DNA of 64,000 nt from Pseudomonas tumuqii. GTDB taxonomy: Bacteria > Pseudomonadota > Gammaproteobacteria > Pseudomonadales > Pseudomonadaceae. Each line of letters begins with the position of its first letter. Positions within the stretch are counted from its first letter, which is position 1. The translations under genes and the position numbers were made by a program. The stretch lies in assembly GCF_013184545.1 (NCBI RefSeq), contig NZ_JAAOJA010000005.1:186001-250000 (forward strand), given 5' to 3'. The notes under the pieces are model-generated. The model ran no database searches, was not told the origin of the DNA, and saw only the letters and a list, made by a program, of their open reading frames with translations. Shown here piece by piece: positions 62,819 through 64,000 of the stretch.

Positions 62819-63454
62819 ATGACCCGTACCCAGATCACCGTTTTCGTTCTCGTAGCCATAGTCGCGCTGGTGCTCGGCCTGACCGTCAACAAAGTGCTCA
62901 ACAGCAAAGGGCAGAACGACCCGACCGCGCTGCTCGATGCCGGCATCGTGCTGCTGCCGCAAAGCCGCACGCTGCCCGAGCTGAGCCTGATCGATCAGGA
63001 CGGCCAGACGGTCGCGGTCGACCAGCTCAAGGAGCAGTGGAGCCTGCTGTTCTTCGGCTACACCTTCTGCCCGGACATCTGCCCCGCCACCCTCGCCCAA
63101 CTGCGCCAGCTGCAAGGCCAGCTACCGGAGCAAACCCGCGCCAAGCTGCGGGTGGTGCTGGTCAGCGTCGACCCCAACCGCGACACCCCGGAGCAGTTGA
63201 AGAAATACCTGGCCTACTTCGATGCCGGCTTCATCGGTCTGACCGGTGAGGAAGCCACCCTGCAGAAGTTCGCCAATGCGCTGAGCATTCCCTATATCCC
63301 GGCCGATACCAGCAAGGAAAACTATACCGTCGACCACAGTGGCAACCTGGTGATCATCGGCCCGGACGGCACCCAGCGCGGCTTCATCCGTGCGCCGTTG
63401 AACAACGCAAAACTGGCGGCACAGTTGCCGGGCTTGATCAATCCGCTGGATTGA
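62819..63454 (+). CDS. SCO1/SenC-family copper chaperone
   Basis: A 211-residue protein with one N-terminal membrane helix (about 6-26) and a thioredoxin-like periplasmic domain. Copper ligands are C84 and C88 in FCPDICP and H173 in VDHSGN. It delivers copper to the CuA site of subunit II. It is the last gene of the oxidase cluster, 11 bases after cyoE. Confidence 0.95.
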   Translation: MTRTQITVFVLVAIVALVLGLTVNKVLNSKGQNDPTALLDAGIVLLPQSRTLPELSLIDQDGQTVAVDQLKEQWSLLFFGYTFCPDICPATLAQLRQLQGQLPEQTRAKLRVVLVSVDPNRDTPEQLKKYLAYFDAGFIGLTGEEATLQKFANALSIPYIPADTSKENYTVDHSGNLVIIGPDGTQRGFIRAPLNNAKLAAQLPGLINPLD

Positions 63455-63477
63455 TCGATGAAAATCACTCGCCGGCG

Positions 63478-63903
63478 CTATTGGGCGAACAGCTGGGAAA
63501 TATCCTTGAACGCCTTGAACTCCAGGGCGTTGCCGCAGGGGTCGAGGAGGAACAGGGTGGCCTGCTCACCAACCTGGCCCGCGAAGCGCACATAGGGTTC
63601 GATGACGAAGCGGGTGTGCCTGGCCTTCAGGCGCTCGGCCAGTTGCTGCCAATCTTCCCAGCCCAGCACCACACCGAAATGCGGCACCGGCACCTCGTGG
63701 CCGTCCACCGGGTTGCTGTGCGCGGCTCTTTGATAGTCCATCTGCGGCGCCTGGTGGATCACCAACTGGTGGCCGAAGAAGTCGAAGTCCACCCAGTGCG
63801 CGCTGCTGCGGCCTTCGGCGCAGCCGAATACCTCTCCGTAGAAGTGCCGGGCCGCAGCCAGGTCGTGGACGGGAATGGCCAGGTGGAAGGGGGCGAGTGC
63901 CAT
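63478..63903 (-). CDS. VOC-family (glyoxalase/dioxygenase fold) protein
   Basis: A 141-residue protein of the vicinal oxygen chelate fold. [22 protein letters not shown] opens the first module, and the second ends in [16 protein letters not shown], with the metal glutamate. AGGAG lies eight bases before the ATG at 63903. Substrate unknown. It is convergent with the SCO gene. The last 97 bases of the window show no gene. Confidence 0.88.
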   Translation of the reverse strand: MALAPFHLAIPVHDLAAARHFYGEVFGCAEGRSSAHWVDFDFFGHQLVIHQAPQMDYQRAAHSNPVDGHEVPVPHFGVVLGWEDWQQLAERLKARHTRFVIEPYVRFAGQVGEQATLFLLDPCGNALEFKAFKDISQLFAQ

Positions 63904-64000
63904 GGCGAGACTCCTGATGGTCAATGTCCGCTGATTCTCAGCAACAGTAATACTGATTGAAAGCGAATATCCTTGTTCGTCAGCACAAATAAAATTGATC

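Overview
This is a high-GC gammaproteobacterial chromosome segment, almost certainly Pseudomonas. The order lptA-gmhB-glyS-glyQ-tag-lpxL-PilZ-yhhQ, trkA-rsmB-fmt-def-tsaP-dprA-tsaC-qor-hemF-aroE, betC and its regulator, trpA-trpB-trpI, and later carbonic anhydrase-coxBA-ctaG-coxC-SURF1-ctaA-cyoE-SCO matches, as I remember it, the origin-proximal PA0005-PA0114 region of P. aeruginosa. Numerous palindromic REP elements (GTAGGAGC and GTAGGGTGG types) also fit Pseudomonas. Several differences from PAO1 show that it is another species, which I cannot name from the sequence. No rRNA, tRNA, CRISPR array, transposase or prophage gene was found.

Layout. 1-3671: a ynb-type phospholipid cluster on the minus strand (ynbA, ynbC, ynbD; ynbB is not between them). 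3940-15492: housekeeping genes for envelope lipids and LPS heptose (lptA, gmhB, lpxL), glycyl-tRNA synthetase, DNA repair (tag), a PilZ protein, the queuosine-precursor transporter yhhQ behind a likely preQ1-I riboswitch, potassium uptake (trkA), and rRNA and initiator-tRNA modification (rsmB, fmt). 15550-22184: def, tsaP, dprA, tsaC, qor, hemF, aroE. 22287-27498: SulP transporter, choline-binding protein, choline sulfatase and their LysR regulator, a choline-O-sulfate utilisation module. 27621-31658: pbpG, then trpBA with divergent trpI. 31767-36913: small stress and hypothetical genes (dodecin, LLM oxidoreductase, OsmC, two lipoproteins, DUF1161, HAD phosphatase, gamma-carbonic anhydrase). 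37037-40953: prlC, a zinc-ribbon protein and an SOS-boxed radical SAM gene.

41070-52649 is an accessory sucrose locus: LacI repressor, cytoplasmic GH32 sucrose hydrolase, a four-gene ABC importer, a ScrY-like outer-membrane porin, fructokinase and pgi. Together they would take sucrose across both membranes, split it and funnel both hexoses to glucose-6-phosphate. In PAO1 this site, between the PA0069 and PA0102 homologues, is as I recall occupied by the H1 type VI secretion island.

52976-63454: beta-carbonic anhydrase, a hypothetical gene, and a complete caa3/aa3-type cytochrome oxidase operon with its copper and heme A maturation factors. A possible RpoS-type promoter precedes coxB. A small antisense DUF2909 gene sits inside this operon. 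A VOC-family protein closes the window.

Points most worth a second look: the preQ1-I-like aptamer before yhhQ; the ynb lipid cluster with asparagines at two signature aspartate positions in YnbA; a REP element that encodes the C-terminal tail of CtaA; a four-copy 15-bp tandem repeat inside a REP-like palindrome; and a MITE-like element abutting the PilZ stop codon.
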